A stretch of 64,000 bases of DNA from Globisporangium splendens (taxonomy: Eukaryota; Oomycota; Peronosporomycetes; Pythiales; Pythiaceae), in the NCBI GenBank assembly GCA_006386115.1, contig VFIW01000002.1:992001-1056000 (forward strand), in the 5' to 3' direction. How positions within the stretch are numbered: position 1 is the stretch's first letter; each line of letters begins with the position of its first letter. Positions 44,038 to 57,069 of this stretch are shown one piece after another. A model generated the notes under the pieces. It made no database searches. It saw only the letters and a list, made by a program, of their open reading frames with translations, and was not told the DNA's origin. The position numbers and the translations under genes are program-made.

Positions 44038-46107
44038 GTACACCACGCACATTGAGAGATTTGTACGTTTTGGAATTCAGCGAGCGAACAGAGATCGTGT
44101 GTCGCTCGCTGTGCATGATTTTCCATTTCCATAAATGTACACAAAATTAAACTTTTATTATAGTTCCAAAATCGCAGAATTGACGAGCGTTCGAAACTGT
44201 TTTTTAAAACAGTGATAAAACAAAAAACACTGAATGGTTTCTCGTCTTGTGTCTTTCTTCCCACACAGTGTCCCACTCTGTCAAGACACCAAAAACAGAG
44301 AACCTGAACCCTAGTCAGATAACCATTCTTTTAGCTGCACTGCCTCGACTCGGAGCAAAGCTGCAAGGTCTCGTAAATTTCGTTGTGTTTGCATTTGGTT
44401 GCAGTAACCCGATAGTTTGTTAAGACTTTGCCCAATCTCGGTCACCCAGTTTACGTTGGCCAGATACGACCAGATGAATGCACCTTGAGTGCTGAAATCG
44501 GGAAGCGTTGAACTTGCATGCTTGCTATGTTTGAGATCTAGACAAGGGTTGTTGCTATATCTTCCCTCAAAAGTTATAGCCGAGTATTCTGCTCTCGTTG
44601 CATCTTGAAAACAACTTTACGTTTGTTCTCGAGTAATTTGATCTCGATCCATGTCTTCGTGGCACCTCGCAGCTTGTAAGCAAGAAATCGCAAATGCTGC
44701 TGGTGATTTGAGGTCCATCACATCGAACAAACAAGTCAACGCGGCCACATTGCGTGCATGTAGCGACTAACATAGATTGGCATAGATCAAAGCATAAAAC
44801 GCATATGCATGGTCATTTACAGTTGCACATTTGAGTATGGTTTCATAGTTGCTGGCTTATTCTGCCAGCATCGAGTCGGCACCATTGGGCAGTATGATGG
44901 ATTTGATCGCCGTCATTTGAGATGCCGACATTTGTGTATATACCGTGTATCTCGACAGACTCAATGATGTGCGGTTGGTCATTTCCGCAGGTGGGCTAGT
45001 ATTTCAACTGAGCTCTTGAGATGGACCAGCGAGTGCTATAGCGCGTCGGTTGGTTTATCAGTTTGATGTGTGGGTGATCTTTCCCACAACTCGCCGTTCT
45101 GATATCGAGCAACAGGTACTGAACACGTTGTCCACGTGCATACAGGGTCACACAGACTCGGTTGACAACGACTGCTAGCCACGTATTTGCCAATCTGTTG
45201 ACCGTGTCGAGTCAGTTTGCGAACAGTTGGATGGACACACGCGTGTTGTGGGCTTGCTGCGTGAAGATGTCCGGTTAAAGCACGAGATCCCACTGGGATG
45301 ACGATTTGACTTGTGAGGTGGCGCCTACAGAGTCGGGTCGAGGAATGACTACAGCCGTTGTGTGGAGCTCATCCATCCATCCACCACAGAGTCACTCGTA
45401 AATCGGTCTGTCTCTCTTGGAGAAGCATCTTCTTCAAAGCAGTCAACACGCCAACTGGCCAAATGGATCTCTTCGAATTGCGGCTGTTGGTTCTGCACCT
45501 TGCCTGTAATTTACCTCTTTTCGCTTATATATGGCTCGTTTCTGTGCAAGAATGCTCTAAATGGGGTTGCACTTCACGATCTTCTGACCCGGTTTTTGTA
45601 CAAGTTGAAGAGGTCCTTCAGCAAAAGTGTCCACCTGTGGTGAGCTTCTCAACTGGCGCTTTGCGTCAACTCCTCCAATATCAAATAAGCCGAGACCTTC
45701 AATATTTCGTAAATATAGTACAAAATAAAGGCTTTTACAACGTACACCGCTGCATTGTGTCGCATCAAATGATACACATATTGAATATCAAAGGTACCTT
45801 TATGAAGGGTAAAGCGGAGGGAACGCGGATCGATACGGTCGCAGTTTGTGACCGCGCATCACTCAAGTCGCATTCCAAAATTCGCTTCGAGAGTCACGCA
45901 GGGAGTGAAACTAAGTGAGGGTACACTATGAAGTGCAAGAAGATGGTGCGAGTATTCCGCGTGCCCCTTCCTCAGGCCGAGGGAAATGCCTTGTGTGTGT
46001 GTGTTGTCGTTTGCTTTCTTTAGTGCGTCTCCGCTTGGTTTCTGGAGCGCGTCATTCACAAAAAAGCGCCGTGTGTGACGGTTGGTCAGTCTGACCCTGC
46101 CGTCAGG
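44038..46107. other. Unique sequence, no gene recognised
   Basis: This marks the change from repeats to unique DNA. Open frames are short. The longest, at about 45,358-45,918 on the plus strand, shows no domain, no typical start and no coding bias that I can see. The last 60 bases contain TCATTCAC (near 46,048), a weak initiator match for the next gene. Confidence 0.5.
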
Positions 46108-49100
46108 ATGCGAATTCAGGCGCTGGCTGCAGGGTTATCTGTACTTGTCGTGGCACCCGTACGCCATGGCAATTATGATGGCGCTTTTGCTACTGCACAC
46201 GCGATGAAAGCTGAAGTTGACACATGCACGTTGCAACCGTACACGCTTTCGTTCAACTGCAGTGGCATCTGCGACGAGTATTCTCCATGCATCGAGAATA
46301 CGCCAGCGACAGCAGGAACGACGACGACAACAACTGATACGAGCTCGTTCTGCAACTACAAGTGCATTCAGATCAGCAATGACCACCCGACCGACTATCG
46401 CACCTTTCAGTTCCTGATCCCCTTCGCATCCTCGGCGGTTAACAATGCGCCTTCTGGGTCAGACGAAGATGACACTGCCCAGTACGCTTCAGCGAGCAAT
46501 GATCTCTTGAAGAAAATTGAGCAGCTCCAGCTTCCAGAAGCCACAACAACAGTGTAAGTGACTCATCATCTAGTTTCAAGTGACATTTGAGCTGAGGTCG
46601 CAACGGACTAACCTGCATCACCACATTTCCACAACGAAGCACAATTCTTGGCGGCAGCAAGTATTCGACCGACGTATCGTCTTTTGTCAGAGGTCGAGTT
46701 GTTGATGTCGATCTTGCACCGAATCTGTTTCAAGGTCAATCCCAAGTCACCACAGTTCTCTTTGCAAACATCAACTTGGCGGCCAAGGCGGACACATTGA
46801 GCACCATGCTGCCAGAAAACATCGGCAGCCTCTTGCTGGCCAACACCGGGATGTACTCGTTCCCACAACAATTTTCAAGATTCAAGTCGCTCGGACGTCT
46901 GTGAGTGAAATCAGAACATTGTGCTCTTCGCATTGCTGGTTCGAAAGCATATTATGTATGTTTTCTTTCTGTCTGTGTATTTACTTTCACAGAAACCTGG
47001 CTAGTAATTACATCAGCGACGTCAACAGTGACGCACAACTGGGTGCAGTCTACGATCTGTGAGCGTCCTTGCCTTTTCAATCATCTCAGAATTTGCCAAG
47101 GAAATGAGAACGGATCATATTGCTTGTCACTTCACTAACAGCTTTCTGCTGTACCTGATAGATCCTTATTCAGCAACAGCATCCACACATTCGACGCCGT
47201 TTTCCCGAACGTCACAGCGTTGTAAGCTCCTTCTTTTCATGACAAAAATTGCTCAAGGTCTCAATCGACTCAACGTTTTCGTATCTTGTTTTTTTTCTGT
47301 CTTCAGGGGACTGACATCAAACTTACTGAACGTCTTTCCACCAGTGCTTTCCCAGTATCGACGCCTCGAGATACTGTAAGAGACTGTATCCGATGCTCGA
47401 CTTGCCTCAGTTCTCAAGTGATTTTTTTTCTTTTTGTTTGCTAATTTTTGGCCATTTGTAGGAACGTCCGGAGAAATATGATCGAGGAGGTGGCCGAAGA
47501 GAATGCCGTAGAGAGCCTCGCGTTTCTGTAAGTGTTGCTGTTCCCCACGAATTTTGTGTCTAAAAGCAGCTGAGTAATTCGTCATCGTGCTCTAGGAACA
47601 TTGGTGTGAACAAGATCCGTAATTTTGAGGCATTCTTCCCGAACCTGGAAATTTTGTGAGTATTTATCCTTTCTTACATCTTCGCTTTCGTTTGGATGTC
47701 GGTGTATTGATATCCTCTCGCATGTCTGTTAGATACTTGGACATGAATTTGCTGACCCAGATTCCGCCCGTCATATTTAAACACTCCAAGCTGACTCAAT
47801 TGTACGTGTGCTTGTCCGGTTGGTGAGGGAGATTTCAATGAAAACACAGGGATACTGACTTGATGGATGTGCTCTTTTTATTTCCTGCTTTTTGAAGATA
47901 CCTGACGAATAATTCGTTCAGCAACGTCGCAGTTACCAGCACACAAGCCGAATTCCTGGCCAATTTGACCAATTTCACGATTGATGCCAGCAGTTTGAGC
48001 AAAGATTGTGCCATAACAGACCAGCTCGAGATTCACGGTCTGCAATTCTGTATTTTGGAGAGCGCTGTCTACAATGCAGACGCGACTGGAGCTCCAGAGG
48101 CATCTTCGGATGGCATTGCAACCAATGGCTCGGGAAGCTCGTCAGTTGGGACAATTGCTGGCATCGTTTCTGGCGCTTTTTTCGTTGGAATCCTGATCAT
48201 AATGTTTGCTTTCCGTGCTCGACGGCACAAAAAGAACAAGTCGAGGAAGAGAAGCATCAGCAGGCGAACAATCCTCGCGACACCGACCAACAATACCCCA
48301 GCCATAATTTCTCTCTGGCAAGATGCCGAGCTGCTCTCGGTCCAAGTCAAGCAGGAGGACATTCACGATCTCCATAAAATAGGGCATGGATCTTTTGGAG
48401 AGGTTTGGCTCGTGAAATATCGCAATGCCCAATTTCTCGCATCGAAACGTCTGCGGAAAATAAAGCTTGCGCGCCAACACACACAAAACTTTATCGACGA
48501 AATCAAGCTCGTGGCCAAGCTTGAGCATTCAAAGATCGTGGCGTTCATCGGAGCTGCGTGGACCATCGAAGCGGATTTGCAGGCACTTTTTGAGTACATG
48601 GAGGGCGGTGATCTTCGCACGTATCTCGAAAATCCACATACGACGCAGTCGTGGACACCCGAGAAAGTGCAAATCGCGATCGATGTCGTGGAAGCACTGG
48701 TGTATGTGCATTCGTTTTCGCCTCCGTTGGTACATCGCGATCTGAAATCACGCAATGTGCTGCTCTCACCACAACTGGATGCGAAACTGACGGACTTTGG
48801 ATCTTCCCGGTTCCGATCCGAGAACAATACGATGACTTCGGGGATTGGAACAGGCAAATGGCTGGCGCCAGAGGTGATTTGCGGTAATAACGATTATGGT
48901 CCCGCCGCCGACATTTACTCTTTCGGTGCTGTGCTGTCCGAGATCGACACACACATGCTTCCCTACGACGACGTGCGGTATTCGAATGGGGGCAAGATCG
49001 CTGACGTCGCACTGCTGCAATTCATATCGACGGGACAACTCAAGCCAAAGTTGAGCGCCTCGTGTCCCCGGAAGATCGCCGAGCTAGCGATCCGATGTCT

Positions 49101-49188
49101 GTCGTTTGATGCGTCCGATCGCCCGAACGCAGCACAAATCGCGTACGAATTACGGACGCTGAAGAAAAACCTCTTTGTCAGTCTGTAG
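46108..49188 (+). CDS. LRR receptor-like protein kinase 1 (TKL type)
   Basis: Nine exons join to 795 residues: 46108-46553, 46640-46900, 46993-47058, 47162-47221, 47307-47375, 47462-47527, 47596-47655, 47733-47801 and 47898-49188. All introns are in phase 2. A signal peptide (MRIQALAAGLSVLVV) is followed by a Cys-containing ectodomain, then about seven LRRs, mostly one per small exon. The membrane helix is near residues 450-471 with a basic stop-transfer. The kinase (about 519-785) has GHGSFGEV, Lys in ASKR, HRDLKSRN, DFG and LAPEV, so it looks catalytically competent. It likely senses an extracellular ligand. Convergent with the next gene, 143 bp apart. Ligand and pathway unknown. The alternative Met at 46,075 is less likely because it would precede the signal peptide. 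Confidence 0.9.
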
Positions 49189-49331
49189 CATTTGTGAGTA
49201 TTCACCAGCCATTTTTACTTGTCAGTCACCAAGGAAACGTGATTCTGCCGGTATCAAATATATTAGAATTTTGAGAAAACACCTATATTGGTTCGGCTCA
49301 CGTAACTAAGCGCTTTTTCAGGATATTTTTC

Positions 49332-52300
49332 TTACACGATCGTGTACATATTCTTTTTGATATTTCGCAGTGCATATGCGACTTCGGCTGCAGTCGGGCG
49401 ATCGGCGGGCTGGAACGCAAAGCAACGGTTCGCAAGTTCCGCAATGCGATCCGGGCAGTAGGCACCAAAGCTTGGCGTCAATTCGCCCGTCGAAATTAAC
49501 TGAAGCAGTGCCACCTCGACCAGCTTGTTCCCGTTCGCGCCGCGTGCATTATCGTACGGGAGTGCATGAGTGTCAAGCTCCGACAGAACAGCGCCAAACG
49601 AAAATATGTCGGCTGCGGGGCCGTAATCAGTGCTGCCTGCAATCACTTCGGGTGCGAGCCATTTGCCTGTGCCGACGCCTGCGGTCATTGTATTGCTATC
49701 GGAGCGATAGCGAGAGGCGCCAAAGTCCGTAAGCTTGGCTTCCAGATCAGCAGTCAGCAGAATGTTGCGCGATTTGAGGTCCCGATGGACCAGTGGTGGC
49801 GCAAACGAGTGCACGTACACTAGCGCTTCGATGACGTCGATCGCGATCTGCAGTTTCTCGTGCGTCCACGACCGAGAGGTGCGCGGATTTTCGAGATATG
49901 TGCGAAGATCTCCACCTTCCATGTACTCAAACAGTGCTTGCAGATCCGCTTCAATTGTCCACGCCGCACCAATGAATCGCACAATTTTCGGATGCTCGAG
50001 CTTCGCGACGAGTTTGATCTCACTGATGAAATCCTGGCTGCGTTCATGGCTCAGCTCCTTTTTTCGAATACGTTTAGACGCCACGAGCTGGTTGTTGCCG
50101 TACTTGACGAGCCACACGTCGCCGTACGCTCCTTTTCCAATTTGCTTAATATCTTGGATCTCGGCTGCGTTGACTTTGACCGACAGCAACTCGGCATCGT
50201 TCCACAATGAGGCTGCGGATGTTCCATTGCTCTTGCTCATGTTGGACGTAGCGCTGTCAGACTGCGCAGCGTGGGAGCTCTTGGTGATGTATCTGCTTTT
50301 CCGCGCGCAGTACCAGAAAAAGAACCCGATCGCTGCGATCAGCACCACCACGGCCCCCGCAACACCGACTATCACGCCGATGGGCGACGAGCTCGAACCG
50401 CTCGACGTGTTGACTCCAAACGTAGCATCGGAAATGCAAAACTTAAGCCCGTGAACCTCACGCTGCTGGTACACGTAGCAATCCTTGTTCAGACTGTCCT
50501 CAGGGAACGTGAAATTGTCCAGGGTGACGAGGAAAGAGGCTTGCGCATTCGTGATGGAAACGTTCGTGAACGGATTCTCTCCAAGGTTGCTACGACAAAA
50601 ATCATCATTCAGTCAATTTTCAGATAAAGCTATTGTAATGAGACAGGCTAATGAGATAGACAACGCACTGCGAAAGACTTACAGTGCTTTTAGCTTTGTA
50701 TGATTGAAGATTACTGGAGGAATATCGGTCAGGTTGTTACTCCGCAAGTCTCTGCGATAATCAAAATGGAGGTTCGGTGAGTTTTCCGAGGCCTCAGAAT
50801 GTTGGCAAAATATGGGAAAACGTACATCCACGTGAGGCTTGGGAAGAGTGCATTAAAATGTGTGATGCGGTTGACGCCCAAGTACCTTTCATACACAAAA
50901 AAGCACTCAATAAGCTTCATGCCATCGTTAATGGGAAACCAGGTACAGAGCGATGCTTACAAGGTTTGGACGCTCTCGACGGCATGGGCTTCTAATATTT
51001 CCGAAATGCTGTTGTTGTTCAGATATCTGCTCATCCGGGAGACATCACAACACACAGTACAGATATTAGTTTAACCACCTTCTCAAAACCATCCATAAGC
51101 TGCGGGTAATTACAGAGTTTCAAGACGAGGATACTGCAGAAGCACGGAGGGGAACTCCGTCAGATGATTCGCTGACAAGTCGCTATTGCCAGAACAAAAC
51201 AAACACGACCAGAGCATCAGTAAAGCTTGAAATCGCAGGAGTTTTTGTTTTTGCGTACTAAGAAATTGCCACTTACAGCAGTGTCAGATTTGAAAATACA
51301 GCGTCGAACGACGTGATTTCGTTTCCGTTGATGGTCCTGCAGCCATCGGGAATACGACAGATTAGCAGAAAGAAATATCCACCTAATATTGAGCATGGTC
51401 AAATTCACTCACAAGAGGGAGATCTGGGACAGCGCCACACTTGCGTCCACACTCGTAATGAAATTCAGCGATAGCGTCCTGATACATAAATCATTTGGAA
51501 CAACAATTAGGCACCACGGCGCTAATGTGCGCTAATGCCAGCCAAACGATGAGAGCGATTGCCTGTTGGATACGTACAGATTTGTGAGCGCTGCGAACTT
51601 GCTGAAACCAGACGGAAAGGTCGTGAGCAGTCCATTCGTGAGCGCGATAGAACTCGCTGTGGAGGGAAACATCCCAGCGAGTTTGTCGACTTGAGGCTGC
51701 AAATTGAGGTTGGCGAAGTAGATCTGCATCGCCTGGGTCTCCTTGGTCATCAAGTCCGTCGCGAATGCAACATTCGAAGCGTGGCCTTTAACACTGTTGG
51801 AGCCGTAATAGCTGCCACCAACAATGGATCTACGCAGCAAAACACAAGGCAGCATGTGAGTACACTATCACAACACATACAGCACGCGTAACAAACTTAC
51901 ACAGCAGTTGCCTTGGCGGGCAGCTCTAGCGTGTCGATGGTCTCCAGCAGATCGTTGCTCTTCGAGATGTAGTTGGCCGTATCCATGGTCGCGCCTTGTG
52001 CTGCGACCTTCGGTGTCACCCCAGCTTGCTCTTGGGCACTCGTCCATTTGCCGTACGGGACCAGGAACACAAACGTCGATGGGTTGTACGTGCTGTCGTA
52101 GATGTTGTAGCATTCGTAGGGGCACGACGTCGTGGATTTCGCACTCGAGTTCATCCAGCACGGTTGGAACTCGTCGCAGAGGTTGTCGCACTCGAACGTG
52201 AGCGTCTTGGCCGGTACGGTGCACGTGGCCTCTGCCACTTGCGCCGATGCTGCTACCATCTGCGCGCCACTGGTGGTAGTCGGGATGCCTCCAAGTGACA

Positions 52301-52340
52301 CGAGCGCAATGGAAGCCGCTGCGAGTGCATATCCGCGCAT
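49332..52340 (-). CDS. LRR receptor-like protein kinase 2 (TKL type)
   Basis: Nine exons join to 779 residues: 52340-51901, 51829-51578, 51478-51413, 51336-51277, 51182-51114, 51026-50961, 50885-50826, 50751-50683 and 50589-49332. The start MRGYALAAAS opens a signal peptide. The ectodomain has paired Cys (TCTVPAKTLTFECDNLCDEF), then LRRs. The membrane helix is near 430-452. The kinase (about 506-770) shows GKGAYGDV, ASKR, HRDLKSRN, DFG and LAPEV. Exons 3-8 have exactly the lengths of gene 1 (66/60/69/66/60/69). An A/C-rich tract (sense) lies just before the ATG. Its position opposite gene 1 and upstream of two further paralogues indicates local duplication, with one inversion. Confidence 0.9.
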
Positions 52341-53185
52341 GGTCGATCTGTTTTTTGTTTTCTTGGTTTTTTTTCTTGGTTTTTTTCTCTGGGAAGTAGA
52401 AGCTGAGGTCGGAATCGGAGCTGCTGCGTGTGGTTTTGTGCTCAAACTTTGTGAGCTGGCAGCCACAACGAACGCCGAACTGACTGGAAAAGCGAACTGC
52501 GCAGCGGCAATTGCATGGGCAACGATGGCAGAATGCAGACAGCCAGAAAGGTGCACGGCATGATGCAGGTTGCATGGTGTCCATCCCATCTTCTCTCGAG
52601 GTTGTGTGCACTATCGATTTGCATATGTGGTATGCGAGTGCTGACAGCATTGAATGCAAAGACACAAAGCATTTCTTGCTATTATTATCCACCTCTGATT
52701 GGTTTATAAAGGTGTTGTAGTGGAAGGAAGTGTCGGATTCTGTGATCAAGCAGCTGCTCATCTTTTTGTTGAGCGCACTTTGTTTCTCCTGTGTATAAAA
52801 AGGGCCAGCCAATTTGACAGCGCATCCTTTTAGAATTAAGATAATACCTCAAGTGTCACAAACGCGTTTTGGTTTAGAAATTCTATGCAGTGTATGTGAT
52901 GTACCTACATACTTGATGAATGCAAACAGCTCGAGACCGTCCAATTTGCCAATACCCACAACAAAATTCGCCCTGTGAACAGTGCACACTCATCCCACTT
53001 TCCTCAGCAACCCCAATTTCAGCACGCGTTTTCGTTCCTCGACAGCCACAAAGTCACCAGCCTCCAAAATTCACCAGAACCCAATTTCTGCGGTTAATTT
53101 TCCGAGTGAGTGAGGGTCTCCACAAATGGAGAGCTAAACGCACGTCAAAACGATAAAGGCACTTTGTATCAATCGCGCCTTGTCA
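52341..53185. other. Intergenic region between kinase 2 and kinase 3
   Basis: It holds the promoter of kinase 2 and the 3' flank of kinase 3. I see no open frame with recognisable content on either strand. Confidence 0.6.
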
Positions 53186-56100
53186 CTAGAGCCTGCTCAT
53201 GACGTCGCGCTTGAACGTGCGAAGCGCGTACGCGAGTTCGGTCGCCGTCGGTCGCTGGTCCGGATCGAATGCACAGCACCGCTTCGCCAGTTCTCTCAGC
53301 TTTTCAGGACACGAGGCACGGAAACTCGGCGTCAACTGGCCCGTCGAGATGAGCTGCAGCAGCGCGACGTCGGCCAGCCGCGTGCCGTTTGGACCCAGCA
53401 CATCGTCGTACGGGAGCGCATGCGTGTCGATCTCCGAGAGTACGGCGCCAAACGAAAAGACGTCTGCCGCCGGACCGTAGTCTTTGTTGCCAGAGATCAC
53501 CTCCGGCGCGAGCCATCGGCCGGTGCCCACGCCAGCGGTCATCGTGTTGTTCTCTGACCGATAGCGCGAGACGCCAAAGTCCGTCAACTTGGCTTCCAAT
53601 GACTTGGACAGCAACACGTTGCGTGATTTCAGGTCGCGGTGCACGAGCGGAGGCGCAAACGAATGCACGTACACGAGCGCTTCGACGACGTCGATCGCGA
53701 CCTGTACCTTCTCGGATGTCCACACACGAGGCGTGCGCTCGTGGTCGAGGTAGGTGCGAAGATCACCACCGTCCATATACTCGAAGAGCGCTTGGAGGTC
53801 AGCTTCGATCGTCCAGGCTGCACCGACAAAAGCAACGATCTTGGGGTGGTCGAGTTTGGCAACGAGCTTGATCTCGGCGATGAAGTCTCGCGTGCGTGCT
53901 TCGGTCACCTCTGCTTTGCGTAGGCGTTTCGATGCCAGGAGCTGCGACTGACGGTATTTCACGAGCCACACGTCGCCGAAGGCGCCTTTGCCGATTCGCT
54001 TGATGTCCTTGATATCGTCTGCGTTCACTTTGACGGACAGCAGTGCTGCGTCGTTCCACAGAGAGTGAGCTACGGCTGCAGCGCCATCATTCGAGATGTT
54101 TAAACTGGTCGCCGTGGTCTGCTGGGCAGTATTGTTACCGTCTCCTTTGTCTCCCTTCTTGCTGCGATAGAGAATAGCAACGGCAATGACGAGACATACA
54201 AACACCACACCACCAACGATTCCAAGGATCAACGGTAATGACGACGCGGACTTGCTCTCAGAGCTTGTCAGCATCGTTGCATCGGCGATGCAGAATTTCA
54301 GCCCGTGGATCTCTCGCTGCTGATACACGTAGCACTCCTTGTTGGTGCTGCCCTCATCGAACGTGAAATTCGCCAAATTGGCAAAAAATGTCGCCTGCTC
54401 GTTGGTCAACGTGACGTTCGTGAGCGAATTGCCGGCAAGCTTTCTGCAAAATAATAAGCACAGCAAAAGTCAGCTGATCAGTTGGCAGAAGTGTAACTCA
54501 TACCCTGGACTTGATGCATACATGGTGGTCAACTTGGTGTGGCTGAATAAAATCGGAGGAATTGCCGTCAACTGGTTGTAACTCAGGTCTCTGTGGAAAA
54601 ACACGTGGGGTCAGCAACACAGTTGGCACAAGCTCACTTGCTCGGACACAAATCTCGCAAAAATCTCACAAAGTTTCAAGGTTTGGGAAATAGGCTTCAA
54701 AGCGACTGATGCGGTTGTACGTCAAGTATCTGTAGACTCGCAGAATGGTTATTACGACACACGAGAGAGTGAGCTGACTGTTTGCCATCATTTTCGAGTG
54801 GTAGAAACCCTCGCAGGAAAACGTACATGGCCGTCAGCGTGTCCATTTCATGTGCTTCGGTCACCTCCGAGATCGTATTGTTGTTCAACCACCTAGTACG
54901 TCGAGCAAATAAACAGACCATGTCACCTGGTTAGTTAGCAAGCTGCATAAAATTGCTGAAAAGTTGACATTCTGCCTGCGTGACGTACAATTGTTCGAGA
55001 CGCGGGTACTTGACCAGCACTGATGGGATCTCGCTCAGCTGATTGACGGCCAATGCCCTAGCAAAAGAGAAAAAGAATGGAGTCGTTAGTAAAATCAAAC
55101 CACATGTGCAAGAGCTGGTCATGCAAGTTGCAATATAGTTTCAATTCGAAGTCACGTGCAATTTTGTGAGATCCGGAAACACGGCGTCAAAGTACTGCAC
55201 ATTGTTGCCCACCAATTCGCTGGTGAAAAGAATCAAAGAAACAAAAAGCAAAAGCCCCCAGTGTGTCAGTCAATTGATAAATACCTAAATGAACAATGTT
55301 AACGTACAGCTCTGCGATGGTGTCCAGCCCCATACTGGCGTCAACACTTGTGATCGTGTTGTAGTTGAGAAATCTGGTCATCACGATGGATAAAAATCGA
55401 GCAAAGCCCACGTCGCATACACTCACAGCGTTAGTGCACAGCATCATTAGGAAAGTGTGTTTTTCAAGCAGTTGGGCAAACTCACAGCTGCTTGAGGGAG
55501 ATGAACTTGCTAAACCCCGGCGGGAACTCGTCGATGAGGTCATTGTTCAGTGCGATCCGCTGCACGCTCGTTGGGAACATGCCCGCGAGGTCACTGACCA
55601 TCGGTTGCAGATTCAGCGTCCGCAAGTAGATGTACTTGACCTGAGTCTGCGTCGTCAGTAGGTCCGATGCGAATGCGACGTTCGCGACTTGGCCGGGAAT
55701 AAAGTAGTTGCCCACGTAGCTTCCGCCAGTGATGAACCTATAATTGCACAATCGTTCGTTTCAGAGCATTTATGCCCAACTAATTGCATATAGATCGCAG
55801 TATACGTACACGGAATCGGTCGCGGCGCGGAGTTTCATCGTCGAAATGCTCTCCAGAATGTTGTTGCTGGCCCACGAGTAGTTGCCCGTGTCACCGACCG
55901 GCGTGAGCACCGCTGGCGCCACGGGTGTCGTCAGGCGGTCGCGGGTCCAGTTGCCGAATGGGATCAGAAACATGAAGCTCGACGCGCTGCCGACGTAGAT
56001 GCCCGAGTAGCAAAAGTACGTGCAGTTCGTCGCGGACGCCGAGACATTAAGCCAACACGGCGTCGTCGGCTCGCCGCATTTGTTGTCGCACTCGAACGAC

Positions 56101-56237
56101 AGCGTCTTGGCCGGCGCCGCGCACGTTGCGGCAGCTGCGCGTGCAGCGACCAACACGCTGTCAATGCGGTGATGGATGGTCGCAAGCGCCACAATCAGGA
56201 GCAGCAGTAGCGTCAGCAAGCGGCTGGCGCAGCGCAT
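53186..56237 (-). CDS. LRR receptor-like protein kinase 3 (TKL type)
   Basis: Nine exons join to 775 residues: 56237-55810, 55737-55486, 55373-55308, 55219-55160, 55057-54989, 54892-54827, 54729-54670, 54590-54522 and 54443-53186. Signal peptide MRCASRLLTLLLLLIVALA; Cys-rich start (CAAPAKTLSFECDNKC); LRRs; membrane helix in LPLILGIVGGVVFVCL; kinase with GKGAFGDV, ASKR, HRDLKSRN, DFG and LAPEV. The donor after exon 4 reads GCACGT, a GC-AG intron. All other donors are GT. The upstream sequence has TCATCCC about 30 bases before the ATG, a partial initiator match. It is closest in build to kinase 2. Confidence 0.9.
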
Positions 56238-57069
56238 ATTGATCAAACGACTGGAGGGATGACAGCTGGATGGTCAGTGCGGAACTAGGACGCTGCTGTG
56301 CGCATTCTCATCGTTCCGCAGATAGTAAGAAGTGCTGATCAACCAGCGCTCAGGCAGCATTGTACCCAGACGTGATGCTGTGGACGTGATGCTTCTTTAT
56401 TGCGCTCACGCCTGGAATGATGACGACTTCCCCTTCTGTTGAGGTACCTGCTTAACTCGACAGTTTCTAAATTCAGTGCGTAGTAGGCACTGAATTCTGT
56501 GGTACATTCATTGCAAAATACCTGTCAAATATAATAAATCAAGTGGATAGGGTCCCTGAAAGACAGTAGTGTGGCGGTGCTGTAGCGAGGGATAGGGATG
56601 AGTACAGTTTACGCTTTCTTTGTTGAAGAACTTTGTGGACAGTGTGACCACAAACCTCCGTGATTGCATATGTTTGCTTCGAGCAAGCAGTTGACAGTCC
56701 ACACACAGCTTACAAGCATAGTTTGATAAACCTGTTGAGTTGCATACCATGTGGTGCACTGGATCGTTTGATGCTTGTGTGTACCCATTGACAGTCACAG
56801 CAGGCGACTAAAATCAGAAGTCTATTACAAGATGTGGACTGGAAACACAAAGCATAACCCCATTGAAGAATTTTTGCGTTAATATGCGGGCATGCCTCTT
56901 ATAAACGACAAATCTGTCTCCACAGTGCACGAGACTTCACAAACTCCAACGAACACACATGGATTAGGCAACAGAAGCAGGTGCAAGCATATTCAACGAA
57001 TGTAATCCGACCAACAACTGTCGATATCGATATTAATGGTCTAATGCAAATGCTGTCTGGCTTGGCCAG
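56238..57069. other. Intergenic region between kinase 3 and kinase 4
   Basis: AT-rich compared with the genes. No supported open frame, repeat or RNA gene was seen. Confidence 0.6.

Noticed and set aside
45358..45918. Open frame of 186 codons before the kinase cluster
   Set aside because: No recognisable domain, no ATG-led start, AT-rich low-bias codons, no promoter motif.
49332..50454. Long frames on the plus strand across the kinase 2 kinase exon
   Set aside because: Shadows of the kinase coding sequence on the minus strand.
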